Positions 8,423 to 16,618 of a DNA stretch of 64,000 nt are shown here, piece by piece. The stretch comes from Streptomyces spongiicola (GTDB taxonomy: Bacteria > Actinomycetota > Actinomycetes > Streptomycetales > Streptomycetaceae): NCBI RefSeq assembly GCF_003122365.1, contig NZ_CP029254.1, positions 6,326,001 to 6,390,000 on the forward strand. The letters run 5' to 3'. Within the stretch, counting starts at the first letter, position 1, and each line of letters starts with the position of its first letter. The notes below the pieces were generated by a model. It made no database searches, had not been told where the DNA came from, and saw nothing but the letters and a program-made list of their open reading frames with translations. The position numbers and the translations under genes were made by a program.

Positions 8423-9760
8423 TCAGACGTTCCGGAAGCGGTTGACGGCGTCGAGGTGCCTGGCGCGCATCTCCCCGTCCTGCACGCCCAGGCCCTCCTC
8501 GGGCGCCAGGCAGAGCACGCCGACCTTGCCCTGGTGCGCGTTGCGGTGGACGTCGTGGGCGGCCTGGCCGGTCTCCTCCAGCGGGTACACCTTCGACAGG
8601 GTGGGGTGGATCTTGCCCTTGGCGATGAGGCGGTTGGCCTCCCATGCCTCGCGGTAGTTGGCGAAGTGGGAGCCGATGATGCGCTTCAGCGACATCCACA
8701 GGTAGCGGTTGTCGTACTCGTGCATATAGCCCGAGGTCGAGGCGCAGGTGGTGATGGTGCCGCCCTTGCGGGTGACGAAGACCGAGGCTCCGAAGGTCTC
8801 GCGGCCCGGGTGCTCGAAGACGATGTCGATGTCCTCGCCGCCGGTGAACTCGCGGATGCGCTTGCCGAAGCGCTTCCACTCCTTCGGGTCCTGGGTCCGT
8901 TCGTCCTTCCAGAACCTGTAGCCCTCGGCGTTGCGGTCGATGATCGCCTCCGCGCCCATGGACCGGCAGATGTCGGCCTTCTGCGGCGAGGAGACCACGC
9001 AGATCGGGTTGGCGCCGCCGGCCAGCGCGAACTGGGTGGCGTAGCTGCCGAGACCGCCGCTGGCGCCCCAGATCAGGACGTTGTCGCCCTGCTTCATCGC
9101 CGCGCCGTTCTGCGAGACGAGCTGGCGGTAGGCGGTCGAGTTGACCAGGCCGGGGGCGGCGGCCTCCTCCCAGCTGAGGTGCCTGGGCTTCGGCATCAGC
9201 TGGTTGGACTTCACCAGCGCGATCTCGGCGAGGCCGCCGAAGTTGGTCTCGAAGCCCCAGATCCGCTGCTCGGGGTCGAGCATGGTGTCGTTGTGGCCGT
9301 CCGAGGACTCCAGTTCGACGGAGAGGCAGTGGGCGACGACCTCGTCGCCCGGGTTCCAGGCGTTCACTCCGGGGCCGGTGCGCAGCACCACACCCGCGAG
9401 GTCGGAGCCGATGATGTGGTACGGCAGGTCGTGGCGCCTGGTCAGCTCGGAGAGCCGGCCGTAGCGCTCCAGGAAGCCGAAGGTCGACAGGGGTTCGAAG
9501 ATCGAGGTCCACACGGAGTTGTAGTTCACCGAGCTGGCCATCACGGCCACCAGGGCCTCACCCGGCCCGAGCTCGGGCAGCGGGACCTCGTCGAGGTGCA
9601 GGGACTTGCGCGGGTCCTTCTCGCGCGTGGTGAGCCCCGCGAACATCTCGGTCTCGTCCTTGTGCACGGTCACCGCACGGTACGACTCGGGGAGCGGCAG
9701 TGCGGCGAAGTCGGCGGACGTGGTGTCCGGCGACTGGATCGCGTCCAGGATTTCCTTCAC
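8423..9760 (-). CDS. ccr: Crotonyl-CoA carboxylase/reductase
   Basis: 445 residues, full length. An NADPH enzyme of the MDR superfamily that reductively carboxylates crotonyl-CoA to ethylmalonyl-CoA. The nucleotide loop is IWGASGGLGSYATQFA; the WGFETNFGG segment supplies the Phe-Glu pair known to shape the CO2 pocket in characterised Ccr. First gene of the minus-strand operon ccr-meaA-mcl-mch-mcd; the promoter must lie in the 970-base gap upstream. Ethylmalonyl-CoA is also a polyketide extender unit, so the gene can feed both assimilation and secondary metabolism. Confidence 0.96.
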   Translation of the reverse strand: MKEILDAIQSPDTTSADFAALPLPESYRAVTVHKDETEMFAGLTTREKDPRKSLHLDEVPLPELGPGEALVAVMASSVNYNSVWTSIFEPLSTFGFLERYGRLSELTRRHDLPYHIIGSDLAGVVLRTGPGVNAWNPGDEVVAHCLSVELESSDGHNDTMLDPEQRIWGFETNFGGLAEIALVKSNQLMPKPRHLSWEEAAAPGLVNSTAYRQLVSQNGAAMKQGDNVLIWGASGGLGSYATQFALAGGANPICVVSSPQKADICRSMGAEAIIDRNAEGYRFWKDERTQDPKEWKRFGKRIREFTGGEDIDIVFEHPGRETFGASVFVTRKGGTITTCASTSGYMHEYDNRYLWMSLKRIIGSHFANYREAWEANRLIAKGKIHPTLSKVYPLEETGQAAHDVHRNAHQGKVGVLCLAPEEGLGVQDGEMRARHLDAVNRFRNV

Positions 9761-10019
9761 GGTGTGCCTCCGGCGAATGGTCCCCCCGGCCCGGGGGCCG
9801 AGGGGGGTGCGTCTCGCGGACGAGAGCGCTGAGGGGCAGGTAGGGGAAGAGCTGCTTCTCTGGAGGTGTGCCGTCGGTTCGGCGGGTGGTGCCGGCTGCG
9901 CTGGTGTGCGCGGGAGGGTGCCTGTGACGCAGGCGTCCGGGCGCGCGAGCGGGAGGCTTGCGGGGACAGCCGGCGTACGGTGCCTCTCTGCACGCCGGCC
10001 GCCCGGACAACATCAACGT

Positions 10020-10036
10020 ATGGCACGCCGTGCCAT
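10020..10036. promoter_or_regulatory. Candidate operator upstream of ccr
   Basis: ATGGCACG-C-CGTGCCAT is a perfect 17-base palindrome (8-bp arms), with an extra half site CGTGCCA at 10051-10057. It lies about 260 bases upstream of the ccr start on a less GC-rich patch. Possible binding site for the neighbouring TetR protein; inference from symmetry and place. Confidence 0.45.
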
Positions 10037-10344
10037 CCCGCAAGACACTGCGTGCCAATAGTTTCACTCGTATGCAATCTCGGCGTCACGGATGAGCGAT
10101 GATCGATCGAATGGCCGGCTGAGCTGCGGAGACGACGGCTTGCCGGAGATGCCCCTCACCCGCGACGGGCAGCCGTGCACGTCCCGTGACGGGTGTGGGG
10201 GATGTGTCATGCACGGGGTGGACGGGGCGTGGAGGTGGTGGAGGTGGTGGGGGTGGCGGACGGGGTGGACGGGGTGGACGTGGCGTGGAGGCGGCCCCTG
10301 GATCGCGGTGCCGTCCTCGGGGGTGCGGGCCGGTCCGCCGCGGT

Positions 10345-10391
10345 CCCGCCCTCGGCGAGCCGGGCACCGCGCCGGGCTCGCCGAGGGCGGG
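10345..10391. terminator. Hairpin downstream of the TetR gene
   Basis: Arms CCCGCCCTCGGCGAGC (10345-10360) and its exact complement at 10376-10391 with a 15-base loop. It lies some 340 bases past the TetR stop, so it could end that transcript and isolate the ccr promoter. Confidence 0.5.
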
Positions 10392-10734
10392 ACAGCCGTC
10401 CCGCCCGTCCGCGTCCCGCTCGTCGCCGCGGGCGGCACCGCACGGTCGGCACGGCCCCGCCGCGGTGGGGCCGTGGCCCGGACCGCCCTCGCGGGCTTCC
10501 ACCCGGTGTGTCCCACCCGGTCTGTCCCACCCGGTGTGTTCCGCTCCCGCTCGACCCGATGCGCCCGCGAGCCCCGCGGCGGCGTGCGGCAGTACCCATG
10601 CCCGGGGGCGCCAAGCAGGGAAGTTCGCCAGAACCCGCGCGAGTGCGCGAGTGCGCGGGAGCGCCCCTCCGTGATCTGCCGTCAGCTGCCCGGTCCACGC
10701 CCACCGCCCGCCGGCCCCGGCCGGAACGGCGGTG

Positions 10735-11565
10735 TCAGCGGCGGCGCAGCGCTTCCTCGATCGTCCGCATCACCTCGGGCAGCGGGGCGTCCGTGCGGGC
10801 CACCGCCACCAGGACCCCGTCGCCGGTCCGCGGCTGCCCGTCGGCGGGAGCCTGCTCCGCCCCGGCGCGCCCCGCGCCGATGTTGGAGCCGAACGTCTCG
10901 CGGACGATGGCGAAGGCGTGGTCGAGCTGGGTCTCCACGTCGCCCCGGCCCCCCGCCCGCAGCCAGCGCCTGAGCACATGGTTGTGCGCGGTGACCACCG
11001 CGGACGCGGCCACCTCGGCCAGCAGCGGGTCGTCGTTGCCGTCGTGATGGTCACGCTCGTCGAAATGGCCCAGCAGATAACGGGTGAACAGGCGCTCGTA
11101 ACGGGCCACCGAAGCGATCTCCCGCTCCCTGAGCGTCGGCACCTCGCGGGTCAGGCGGTACCGCTCGACCGACACCGCCGGCGACGCCGCGTACATCTTC
11201 ATGACTTCCTTGATGCCCCGGCAGACGGTGTCCAGCGGATGCTCGTGGGCCGGAGCGGCGTTGAGCACGGCCTCGGCCCGCACCAGCGTGTCGTCGTGGT
11301 CGGGGAAGATCGCCTCTTCCTTGGAACGGAAGTGCCGGAAGAAGGTGCGCCGGGCGACCCCGGCCGCCGCGGCGATCTCGTCGACCGTCGTCGCCTCGTA
11401 TCCCTTGGTCGCGAACAGTTCCATCGCCGCCGCGGCCAGCTCCCGGCGCATCTTCAGCCGCTGGGCTGCCGCGCGGCTGCCCGCGGCGCTCTCGGGGGCG
11501 TCGGACGTGGTGGGCGCGGAGGAGGTCCGGGCGGTGCGTCGGCGGGCGTCAGCGGGCTGGGGCAT
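10735..11565 (-). CDS. TetR/AcrR-family regulator
   Basis: 276 residues from the ATG of MPQPAD; an in-frame ATG 18 bases earlier (11583) is equally possible, and neither has a good ribosome site. The N-terminal 30 residues are disordered, then comes a clear TetR helix-turn-helix: AAAMELFATKGYEATTVDEIAAAAGVARRTFFRHF with FRSKEEAIF. The C-terminal ligand domain is not family-diagnostic. It sits between the hydroxyacyl-CoA dehydrogenase and ccr on the same strand, so it is the likely acyl-CoA-responsive regulator of both. Confidence 0.92.
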   Translation of the reverse strand: MPQPADARRRTARTSSAPTTSDAPESAAGSRAAAQRLKMRRELAAAAMELFATKGYEATTVDEIAAAAGVARRTFFRHFRSKEEAIFPDHDDTLVRAEAVLNAAPAHEHPLDTVCRGIKEVMKMYAASPAVSVERYRLTREVPTLREREIASVARYERLFTRYLLGHFDERDHHDGNDDPLLAEVAASAVVTAHNHVLRRWLRAGGRGDVETQLDHAFAIVRETFGSNIGAGRAGAEQAPADGQPRTGDGVLVAVARTDAPLPEVMRTIEEALRRR

Positions 11566-11644
11566 GCCCTGAACGTACTGCATCCGCGCAGGGGGCTGCG
11601 CCTTCGGGGGCGGGCCGCGCACTCCCTCCAGCAGCCCGCCCCAC

Positions 11645-11700
11645 GCCGGGCGGCCGTCACCGGTGTCCGCGGGGCCGCGGGCCGGTGACGGCCGCCCGGC
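11645..11700. terminator. Strong hairpin after the hydroxyacyl-CoA dehydrogenase gene
   Basis: Two perfect 19-bp arms (11645-11663, 11682-11700) with an 18-base loop, between the dehydrogenase stop and the TetR start. It would make the TetR gene a separate transcription unit. Confidence 0.6.
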
Positions 11701-11860
11701 CGCGTTCGGTTCGCCGCGGCCGGCGCCTCCCTCACGGCCCTTCAGCCGGGGGAGGGGGCCGGAGCGTCCGCCTTCTCCGCCGTGCCCCGCCCCGTCCTCG
11801 GGCCGCTCCGTGACCCGCGCTCCCCGCCGTCCGCCGCCCGCTCCGTGCATGTCGCCGGAA

Positions 11861-13642
11861 TCAGCGCCGGGCATATTCGCGGAAGCCGCGCCCCGTCTTG
11901 CGGCCGAGGCAGCCCGCGGCCACAAGGTGCTCGAGCAGCGGCGCCGGGGCCAGACCCGGGTCGCGGAACTCCCGGTGCAGCACGTTCTCGATGGCCAGGG
12001 AGACATCGAGACCGACCACGTCGAGCAGTTCGAAGGGCCCCATCGGGTACCCGCCCCCGAGCTTCATCGCCGCGTCGATGTCGTCGAGCGACGCGTAGTG
12101 CTCCTGCACCATCTTGATCGCGTTGTTGAGGTACGGGAACAGCAGCGCGTTCACGATGAAGCCCGCGCGGTCACCGCAGTCCACCGGGTGCTTCCCGATC
12201 CTCTCCGTCACCCCGCGGACCGTGGAGTGGACGTCGTCCGAGGTCAGGACCGTACGGACCACCTCGACCAGCTTCATGGCCGGGGCCGGGTTGAAGAAGT
12301 GCATTCCGACGACGTCCTGAGGCCGCGAGGTGGCGCGGGCACAGGCGACGACGGGCAGCGAGGACGTCGTGGTGGCCAGGACCGCTCCCGGCTTGCAGAC
12401 CTTGTCGAGCGTCGCGAACAGCTGCCGCTTGACCTCCAGGTCCTCCGCGACGGCCTCCAGCGCCAGGTCGACCTCGGCGAACGCGTCCAGCGAGCCGGCC
12501 GGAGTGATCCGCGCCAGCGTCTCCTCCCGGGCCTCGGCGGTCATCCGGCCCTTGTCGACAGAGCGCGAGAGCGACTTGCCGATACGGGACTTGGCGTTCT
12601 CGGCCTTCTCCTGTCCGCGGGCGGCGAGGACCACGTCGTACCCGGCCTTCGCGAACACCTCCGCGATACCGCTCGCCATCGTGCCGGAGCCGGCCACACC
12701 GACCGACGCCACCGGACGGCCGCCGGCGGAGGAGCCGGTCCCCGCCGGCGTCAGCGCGTCCGGGACGACGGTGCCGCTGTCCCGCGCCTCGTAGGTGTAG
12801 AAGCCGCGGCCCGACTTGCGGCCGGTCAGCCCCGCCTCGCTGAGCTGCTTCAGGATCGGCGCGGGGGCGTGCAGCCGGTCGTGGGACTCGGCGTACATGG
12901 CATCGAGGACGGTGCGGGCCGTGTCGACGCCGATCAGGTCGAGCAGTGCCAGCGGACCCATCGGCAGCCCGCAGCCCAGCCGCATCGCGGCGTCGATGTC
13001 CTCGCGGGAGGCGTACCTCGACTCGTACATGGCGGCGGCCTGGTTGAGATAGCCGAAGAGCAGGCCGTCGGCGACGAAGCCGGGCCGGTCGCCGACGGCG
13101 ACGGGCTCCTTGCCGAGGTCCCGGGCGAGCGCGGTGACCGCCGCCACGGCCTGCGGGGCGGTCAGCACCGAGGAGACCACCTCGACCAGCCGCATCGCGG
13201 GGGCCGGGTTGAAGAAGTGCATCCCCAGGACCCGCTCGGGCCGGGCCGATTCGGCGGCGAGCCGGGTCACCGACAGCGCGTTGGTGCCGGTGGCCAGGAT
13301 CGTCCCCGGGCGGACGACGGCGTCGAGTTCCCGGAAGACCTGCTGCTTCAGCTCGTACGACTCGGGCACCACCTCGATCACCAGGTCGGCCTCGGCGGCC
13401 GCCCGGAGTTCGGAGAAGGTGCGGAAGCGGGCCAGGACGTCCCGCCGCTCCTCCTCGGTGAGGCGCTCACGCCGCACGGCCCGTGCGGTGGACGCTTCGA
13501 GGGCGGAGACGGCGTGGCGCGCCGCGGCCTCGCTGACGTCGATGCCGATGACCTCGCGCCCGGCGCGGGCGAGGACCTCCGCGATACCGGTGCCCATGGT
13601 GCCGAGACCGACGACGGCGATGGTGGAGAGAGAGGTGTCCAT
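11861..13642 (-). CDS. Tandem 3-hydroxyacyl-CoA dehydrogenase (two fused modules)
   Basis: 593 residues made of two complete copies of the roughly 290-residue bacterial 3-hydroxybutyryl-CoA dehydrogenase. Copy 1 has the NAD loop VVGLGTMGTGIAEVLARAG and copy 2 VAGSGTMASGIAEVFAKAG; both keep GMHFFNPAPAM, whose His is catalytic, and each has its own C-terminal helical domain (GLxGRKSGRGFYTY, GCLGRKTGRGFREY). In the first loop the canonical GxGxxG is intact; in the second it is GSGTMA. It should supply crotonyl/hydroxybutyryl-CoA chemistry upstream of Ccr. The ATG at 13642 has a GGAG site; the longer open frame upstream is noncoding. Confidence 0.92.
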   Translation of the reverse strand: MDTSLSTIAVVGLGTMGTGIAEVLARAGREVIGIDVSEAAARHAVSALEASTARAVRRERLTEEERRDVLARFRTFSELRAAAEADLVIEVVPESYELKQQVFRELDAVVRPGTILATGTNALSVTRLAAESARPERVLGMHFFNPAPAMRLVEVVSSVLTAPQAVAAVTALARDLGKEPVAVGDRPGFVADGLLFGYLNQAAAMYESRYASREDIDAAMRLGCGLPMGPLALLDLIGVDTARTVLDAMYAESHDRLHAPAPILKQLSEAGLTGRKSGRGFYTYEARDSGTVVPDALTPAGTGSSAGGRPVASVGVAGSGTMASGIAEVFAKAGYDVVLAARGQEKAENAKSRIGKSLSRSVDKGRMTAEAREETLARITPAGSLDAFAEVDLALEAVAEDLEVKRQLFATLDKVCKPGAVLATTTSSLPVVACARATSRPQDVVGMHFFNPAPAMKLVEVVRTVLTSDDVHSTVRGVTERIGKHPVDCGDRAGFIVNALLFPYLNNAIKMVQEHYASLDDIDAAMKLGGGYPMGPFELLDVVGLDVSLAIENVLHREFRDPGLAPAPLLEHLVAAGCLGRKTGRGFREYARR

Positions 13643-13910
13643 CACGGGACTCCAGGAGTGAGTGACGACTGAGGGTGGGCGTGCTCCGCGAGGCGCCCAC
13701 GCTGCGGTCCGCGAGAACGGACCGGAGGGAGCGAGGCGCTCGCGGCATGCGTGTCGCGATGAAGGAGGCGACGGACCCTGTCCCGGAGCCACGCCGTACT
13801 GAACTGCCGAACCGACCGGCTCTCCCGGCCGCACGGCCTGGGAGCCACCCCTCGACGGCTGCGTCACCAGGCCGCCGAGAGCAGAGCGGGTGTTGCCCGC
13901 TCACCTGAGA

Positions 13911-13925
13911 TTAACTCGCGGGTAA
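13911..13925. promoter_or_regulatory. Candidate TetR-type operator TTAAC-N5-GGTAA
   Basis: TTAACTCGCGGGTAA is a 15-base palindrome with one mismatch, followed by a second GTAACGAG element. It stands in the only AT-containing patch upstream of the hydroxyacyl-CoA dehydrogenase gene. Spacing and form fit a TetR dimer site; not proven. Confidence 0.4.
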
Positions 13926-14222
13926 CGAGCGCGCCAGCCCTCCGAGGATGTGATGTGCGCCGCCACCCGGCGAACCGTCCCGGGCGAAGACGCGGCGGCG
14001 GCGCGCACAGCGGCGACACGGCGCGCAGACGGCGCGCACAGCGGCGAAGGGCTCCACCGGGCACGGACCGCGGTCCCGGTGGGCTCCCGGTGAACTCCCG
14101 GCCCGCGGTGCGCCGGGGAACGGGCTCCGGCCGGGAGTGGGCCGGCACCCCGCGCCGCCGGGCCGCGCTCCGGCCGGGGGCGGCGTTCCGCGAAGGGCTC
14201 CATCAGCCCGGTGCGCGCCCCC

Positions 14223-14228
14223 TACGCT
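14223..14228 (+). promoter_or_regulatory. -10 box of a leaderless HEAT-protein transcript
   Basis: TACGCT fits TANNNT and ends six bases before the ATG at 14235; no ribosome site exists. Transcription probably starts at the ATG. Confidence 0.6.
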
Positions 14229-14234
14229 GACCGT

Positions 14235-14810
14235 ATGGAAGCGGATCTCGAGGATCTGACCCGCCGTACACGCCGCGAGCTGACCGGGCCGGCGGACGAG
14301 GAACTGCACCGGCGGCTGACCGCCATCGCGGATCCCGACGCCCTGGCCACCGTGCTCACCCAGTCCCATCTGCCCCTGTGGGCGCGGGAGATAGCCGCCT
14401 TCCGGCTCGGCTGCGCCGGCGACCGCCGCTCCTTCGAACCCCTGGTACTGCTGCTCAACCACCGAGACCCGGACCGCTGCCTCTCCGCCTCGTACGCGCT
14501 GGGCAGGCTCGGCGACCCCCGGACCGCGGCGGCCGCCGCCGCTCTCGCCACCAACGAACTGCGCGTGGCCTACGCCCTCACCCCGGTGCGGCTCCTCACC
14601 ACCCTGCGGGCACCCGAGTCCGCGCCCGCGCTCATCACCGTCCTCGGCAGGAGACTCGCCCCCGGAGACCCGCACTGGCGCGTCGCGCTCGCCTGCGTGG
14701 AAGGGCTGGGCGCACTCGCCGACCGGCGCGCACGCCGGGTCCTGGAGGCGGCCCGGGCTCACCCCCGCCTGTCCGCCGCCGCTTCCGCGGCACTCAGCCG
14801 CCTGCCGTAG
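14235..14810 (+). CDS. HEAT-repeat protein
   Basis: 191 residues of paired amphipathic helices. At least three degenerate HEAT/PBS-lyase-type units can be seen, for example LLLNHRDPDRCLSASYALGRLGDPRTAAA and the LVVGRR-like segment around ALITVLGRRLAPGDPHWRVALACVEGLGALAD. Such folds act as protein-binding scaffolds; the partner is unknown. The start is set by the TACGCT -10 box directly upstream. It converges on the GNAT remnant and the ribose operon. Confidence 0.8.
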   Translation: MEADLEDLTRRTRRELTGPADEELHRRLTAIADPDALATVLTQSHLPLWAREIAAFRLGCAGDRRSFEPLVLLLNHRDPDRCLSASYALGRLGDPRTAAAAAALATNELRVAYALTPVRLLTTLRAPESAPALITVLGRRLAPGDPHWRVALACVEGLGALADRRARRVLEAARAHPRLSAAASAALSRLP

Positions 14811-14940
14811 CGCACCTCGGGAACCATGACGCCGACCGCCTCGAACGGCTCCTCCGCTCCGTCGGGCGCGAACCCCGCCTTCTCGTAGAACCGGCGGGCA
14901 CGCCGCTCGACCCGCACCAACGCTCGCAAGCCCAGGCCGT
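14801..14940 (-). pseudogene. GNAT acetyltransferase, C-terminal remnant
   Basis: The frame encodes GLRALVRVERRARRFYEKAGF and then APDG...EVRYGR. The A-R-RFYEKAGF block is motif B of GNAT acetyltransferases and the EVRY ending is usual for them. There is no start codon or acetyl-CoA loop (RxxGxG) upstream, and the 3' end runs into the convergent HEAT gene. Only about 45 codons remain. Confidence 0.6.
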
Positions 14941-14991
14941 TTTCCGGAGAGTGACCAGGAGATGCGGGGCTCGTCGTCACGCAGGCGGCGG

Positions 14992-15387
14992 TCACGGGGT
15001 GAAGGGGACCCCCGCGCGGCAGAGCACGTTGGCGTAGAAGGTGTCCTCACCCGTCCGTACGGCGAACCTGACGTCCCGGACCCTGGCCTTGAACTCGTCG
15101 TGGTCGACGGGTTCGGGGTCGAGCCCGAAGGAGCGCAGGCCGGCGTGGACGGTGGGGTTGACCTCGCGGACCTTGCCGGTCACCCAGCTGTGCTCGACGA
15201 CGATCTCGTGGAGCACGGTCTGGACGACGTCCAGGAACGGGGGGTGGCCGTACCGGTAGCCGAGATCCACGACGGGGGTGTCGGGTGCCAGGGGGAGCCC
15301 GGCGTCGCTGATCACGAAGGTGTCGGTGTGGCGGAGACCGGCGATCAGCCCGGCCAGCTCGCGGTGGATGATGCCGCTGCGTTGCAC
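14992..15387 (-). CDS. rbsD: D-ribose pyranase
   Basis: 131 residues, full length. Converts beta-pyranose to beta-furanose ribose so that it can be phosphorylated. MQRSGIIHRELAGLIAGLRHTD (the start is GTG, with GAGGAC upstream) contains the catalytic His of GIIHREL; later DLGYRYGHPPFLDVVQ and the C-terminal FYANVLCRAGV are family marks. Last gene of the rbsB-C-A-K'-D operon; it overlaps or adjoins the rbsK remnant. Confidence 0.93.
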   Translation of the reverse strand: MQRSGIIHRELAGLIAGLRHTDTFVISDAGLPLAPDTPVVDLGYRYGHPPFLDVVQTVLHEIVVEHSWVTGKVREVNPTVHAGLRSFGLDPEPVDHDEFKARVRDVRFAVRTGEDTFYANVLCRAGVPFTP

Positions 15388-15727
15388 GGGTTCAGTCCTC
15401 TTCGGTAGGGGGAGTGGCGGAGGGCGAGGGCGAGGGCTCGCGGTGCCGGCAGGCCGGCGTGCTGTTGGGGCGCGCCGGCGACCCGTACGGCCGGCGACCC
15501 GTACGGCCGGGGAGCCCGCGGCGGCGTCCGGGCGGGCGGCGTCCGGGAGCGAGTCACCGGCGGCGAGCCGGTCGGCGAGCACCGCTGCCGCCGAGGTTGA
15601 CGTACGCGGTACGGCCGAGGAGGGTCTCGCCGGGGGAGGGGACGGCGTCGGCGGCGACGACGTGGCCGGCGTTCACCGGGCCGATCACCACGACGAGGGG
15701 TGACGTACCCGTGAGGGGCTCGGGCAC
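15388..15727 (-). pseudogene. rbsK: Ribokinase remnant with a large internal deletion
   Basis: From a GTG at 15727 the frame reads LVVVIGPVNAGHVVAADAVP then SPGETLLGRTAYVNLGG, the N-terminal strand and lid of a PfkB ribokinase. After that Gly-Gly it jumps, in a shifted frame, to LADRLAAGDSLPDAAR, which belongs near the C-terminus just after the GAGD catalytic motif. About 220 codons in between are gone, including the GAGD active site. A second frameshift comes from a duplicated 16-base block GCGACCCGTACGGCCG-type at 15476-15508. No functional kinase can be made. Confidence 0.8.
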
Positions 15728-15748
15728 GGGGCGGATGAGCGACCGGCC

Positions 15749-16606
15749 TCAGGCATCCGCGTCGCCCTGCACGGCCCCGGTGATCAGCCCGACCAGCTCG
15801 TCACCCGTGGTGGCGCAGACGGCCCGCCGCGCGGCAGTCCGGCCTCGGCGCAGTACGTACGCGGTGTCGGCGACCCGGAGTACCTGCGCCATGTCGTGGC
15901 TGATCAGCAGCACGGTCACCGACGCCTCGCGGAGCCGGTCGACGAGTTCCTCCACGGCCGCCGTCTCCCGGACGCCCAGCGCTGCGGTCGGCTCGTCCAT
16001 GATGACCAGGGTGCGGCCCCAGTTGGCCGCGCGGGCGATGGCGATGCACTGTCGCTGACCGCCCGACATCCGCCGTACGGTGGCCCGTACGTCCGGGACG
16101 TTCACGTCCAGCCGGGACAGGATGGCGCGGCTCTGGGTGATCATGGACTTCTTGTCCAGCAGCTGGAACGGGCCGAAGCCTCTGGTCAGCTCGTGGTTGA
16201 GGTAGAGGTTCTGCCAGACCGGGAGGTCCTCGATGAGGCCGAGGGTCTGGAACACCGTCTCGATGCCCAACTGCCGTGCGTCGTCGGGGGAGTGGAACCG
16301 GATCTGCTCGCCCCGGAAGCGGATCTCGCCCGCGTCCGGCGGGTGCACCCCGGTCAGGCAGCGCACCAGCGTGGACTTGCCAGCGCCGTTGTCGCCGAGC
16401 AGCGCGGTGACCTTGCCGGGGGCCAGCTTCAGGTTCACGCCCTGGAGCGCGTGGACCGCGCCGAAGGACTTGCGCAGCCCGGTGATCTCCACGAGCGGGG
16501 AGACGACGTGACCGGCCTGGGTGGCGTCCTGGCTGGCCTGGGCGGCGTCCTGGCTGGTCGGGGCGGCGGCGGATATGCCCGTCGCACGGGCCGGAGTGTC
16601 CGTCAT
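15749..16606 (-). CDS. Sugar ABC transporter ATP-binding protein (single NBD)
   Basis: 285 residues. Walker A is LGDNGAGKSTLVR near residue 72, signature MSGGQRQCIAIARA near 180, Walker B LVIMDEPTAALG, and the switch His is in LISHDMA. It energises the RbsC-type permease. Classical RbsA has two fused ATPase domains (about 500 residues); this one has one, as in FrcA-like fructose/ribose systems, so a homodimer is expected. The first 30 residues are Ala/Gln-rich with the repeat SQDAAQA. It lies 12 bases after rbsC. Confidence 0.9.
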   Translation of the reverse strand: MTDTPARATGISAAAPTSQDAAQASQDATQAGHVVSPLVEITGLRKSFGAVHALQGVNLKLAPGKVTALLGDNGAGKSTLVRCLTGVHPPDAGEIRFRGEQIRFHSPDDARQLGIETVFQTLGLIEDLPVWQNLYLNHELTRGFGPFQLLDKKSMITQSRAILSRLDVNVPDVRATVRRMSGGQRQCIAIARAANWGRTLVIMDEPTAALGVRETAAVEELVDRLREASVTVLLISHDMAQVLRVADTAYVLRRGRTAARRAVCATTGDELVGLITGAVQGDADA

Positions 16607-16618
16607 GGCTGGCTTCTC

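Larger units (their letters stand above)
9761..10734. other. Long gene-free region upstream of ccr
   Basis: Only low-complexity frames are open here. It holds a candidate operator near 10020, a GGTGGA/GGACGG-type simple repeat at 10200-10290, and a hairpin at 10345-10391. The first 300 bases should contain the ccr promoter; I could not define -35/-10 boxes with confidence. Confidence 0.7.
13643..14234. other. Gene-free region between the dehydrogenase and the HEAT gene
   Basis: No gene seen. Contains the divergent promoters, a candidate TetR operator at 13911, and a short repeated block GGCGCGCACAGCGGCGA near 14010-14045. Confidence 0.65.

Noticed and set aside
6392..9832. A very long plus-strand frame of over 1100 codons
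   Set aside because: It is the antisense of meaA, ccr and part of the lyase gene. GC-rich codon bias keeps the reverse frame open; the product has no family motifs.
10064..10516. A 150-codon frame upstream of ccr
   Set aside because: His/Pro-rich product of a simple repeat, no ribosome site and no homology pattern.
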